Origin: Nitriliruptoraceae bacterium | GTDB taxonomy: Bacteria > Actinomycetota > Nitriliruptoria > Nitriliruptorales > Nitriliruptoraceae | DNA length: 6,918 nt | Direction of reading: 5' to 3' | Assembly (NCBI GenBank): GCA_007120565.1 | Contig: SKNK01000390.1 | Coordinates: forward strand, 1-6,918 | Part shown: positions 6,599-6,918 of the stretch, piece after piece | How positions within the stretch are numbered: the stretch's first letter is position 1 | How the letters are laid out: each line of letters opens with the position of its first letter | Made by a program: the position numbers and the translations under genes | Notes under the pieces: generated by a model | What the model saw: only the letters and a program-made list of their open reading frames with translations | Told to the model about the DNA's origin: nothing | Databases searched by the model: none

Positions 6599-6615
6599 GG
6601 ACCACCCGGTGGTTC
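6599..6615. promoter_or_regulatory. Near-perfect 17-bp palindrome, candidate operator
   Basis: GGACCACC-C-GGTGGTTC is symmetric about base 6607 with one broken pair (6600 against 6614). Its centre is 28 bp from that of the 6572-6586 palindrome. The same bases can also fold as CCACCGG (6594-6600) with CCGGTGG (6606-6612). It lies just downstream of the weak minus-strand -10-like TAAGGT (6631-6626), where a repressor could block bkd transcription. That arrangement is an inference. Confidence 0.4.
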
Positions 6616-6731
6616 GGTGGGCGTGACCTTAGTCATCGACGAGGCATCGCGGAGGGCGGCGTCCGATGACCGCGCTCCCCCTGGCAAGCCGGGGCATCTC
6701 GCGTCAAGGGGGCCGCCGGGTCCGAGACATC

Positions 6732-6767
6732 GGGACCTCCGGCCGGAAACGAAGGGCGAGAGGTCCC
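6732..6767. promoter_or_regulatory. 8-bp inverted repeat upstream of the stress-protein gene
   Basis: GGGACCTC (6732-6739) and GAGGTCCC (6760-6767) are exact complements with a 20-base spacer that itself starts within a CCGGCCGG palindrome (6739-6746). The downstream arm ends 62 bases before the ATG at 6830. It could be a regulator site or, if transcribed, a leader hairpin. Confidence 0.35.
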
Positions 6768-6829
6768 CTCCACCGAGCCTCCGTCCCGGTTAGCATCCAC
6801 GGCAACGACCCGCCTTCGAGGAGGCACTC

Positions 6830-6918
6830 ATGCGTATCGTGGCCGGATTCCTACGTTCACCAGAGGGTCGAGCAGCCCTCCAGCGCGCTATCGAGGAGAC
6901 CCGTCTCCGCGACGGCGA
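6830..6918 (+). CDS. N-terminus of a probable universal stress protein (UspA family), cut by the right edge
   Basis: Only 29 codons plus two bases are visible. The ATG at 6830 has GAGGAGG (6818-6824) 5 bases upstream, a strong start site. The residues begin MRIVAGFLRSPEGRAALQRA and continue with IEETRLRDG. This pattern fits the start of Usp proteins: a first beta strand (RIVAGF), a loop with Ser-Pro-Glu, then a helix with Ala-Leu and a Glu-Glu-x-x-x-Leu-Arg end. Usp proteins are small cytoplasmic proteins, many of which bind ATP, linked to survival under stress or slow growth. The loop after strand one reads FLRSPEG rather than the common YDGSPE. The gene is transcribed away from bkdA and shares its upstream region. 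The family call rests on a short segment. Confidence 0.6.
   Translation, partial: MRIVAGFLRSPEGRAALQRAIEETRLRDG

Larger units (their letters stand above)
6420..6829. other. 410-base divergent intergenic region, no supported gene
   Basis: This region separates the minus-strand bkd operon from the plus-strand stress-protein gene and must hold promoters for both. Open frames in it are proline- and arginine-rich, lack ribosome sites and match nothing I know. It contains an unusual number of inverted repeats (6437-6465, 6572-6586, 6599-6615, 6732-6767, and a bulged CCCC-T-GG/CC-GGGG hairpin at 6678-6694). Weak -10-like hexamers of the TAnnnT form are TAAGGT on the minus strand (6631-6626) and TAGCAT on the plus strand (6791-6796, 33 bases before the ATG). 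Neither has a convincing -35 partner, so no promoter is called with confidence. Confidence 0.6.

Noticed and set aside
6420..6605. N-terminal extension of E1 alpha by 62 residues
   Set aside because: The extension is Pro/Arg-rich and unlike the family; the GTG at 6419 has a good ribosome site and gives the normal length.
4543..6626. Plus-strand open frames opposite E1 beta and E1 alpha (4543-5376 and 5361-6626)
   Set aside because: Both follow from high-GC codon bias in the real minus-strand genes. Near full-length antisense frames occur opposite every gene here, so they are not separate signals.
6430..6636. Small minus-strand open frame (about 68 codons from the ATG at 6636) ending just before bkdA
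   Set aside because: No Shine-Dalgarno site, disordered proline-rich translation, about a quarter of codons ending in A or T, and no run of Leu, Ile or Val codons as a branched-chain attenuator peptide would have.
1..6918. Mobile elements, CRISPR arrays, tRNA or rRNA genes
   Set aside because: No transposase or integrase motifs, no regularly spaced direct repeats and no tRNA- or rRNA-like sequence were seen on either strand.

Overview
The window comes from a high-GC bacterial chromosome, most likely an actinobacterium (Actinomycetota). The base composition is strongly G+C rich by eye, genes use GTG as well as ATG starts behind strong Shine-Dalgarno sites, and the E2 subunit carries an LVGYG plus poly-arginine linker that I associate with actinobacterial branched-chain complexes. 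Genus and species cannot be told from this sequence.

The body of the window is one minus-strand operon that encodes a complete 2-oxoacid dehydrogenase complex. Reading in the direction of transcription, from right to left, the genes are E1 alpha (6419 to 5319), E1 beta (5319 to 4348), lipoyl E2 (4293 to 2800) and dihydrolipoyl dehydrogenase E3 (2758 to 1334). Motifs in E1 alpha and E1 beta point to the branched-chain 2-oxoacid dehydrogenase type (bkd) rather than a dedicated pyruvate dehydrogenase. E1 decarboxylates the 2-oxoacid on thiamine diphosphate, E2 carries the acyl group on its single lipoyl domain to CoA, and E3 reoxidises the lipoamide with FAD and NAD+. The E1 genes overlap by one base, and the later junctions are 54 and 41 bases.

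Downstream, after a 150-base gap, lies a same-strand gene for an EAL-domain protein (1183 to 104). It is predicted to be a cyclic-di-GMP phosphodiesterase with all recognisable catalytic residues, preceded by about 120 residues of N-terminal region that I cannot assign. Its stop codon sits inside a perfect 11-bp inverted repeat (95-120) that probably ends transcription. The first 94 bases hold only a weak hint of another minus-strand gene.

To the right of the operon is a 410-base non-coding divergent region (6420-6829). It is rich in inverted repeats, including a perfect 15-bp palindrome and a near-perfect 17-bp palindrome, which are candidate operators. A plus-strand gene starting at 6830 runs off the right edge and looks like the start of a universal stress protein.

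Overall this is a conventional catabolic operon. I see no mobile element, CRISPR array, tRNA, rRNA or clearly novel system. The points most worth a second look are the palindrome cluster in the divergent control region and the EAL protein with an unassigned N-terminal region next to bkd.
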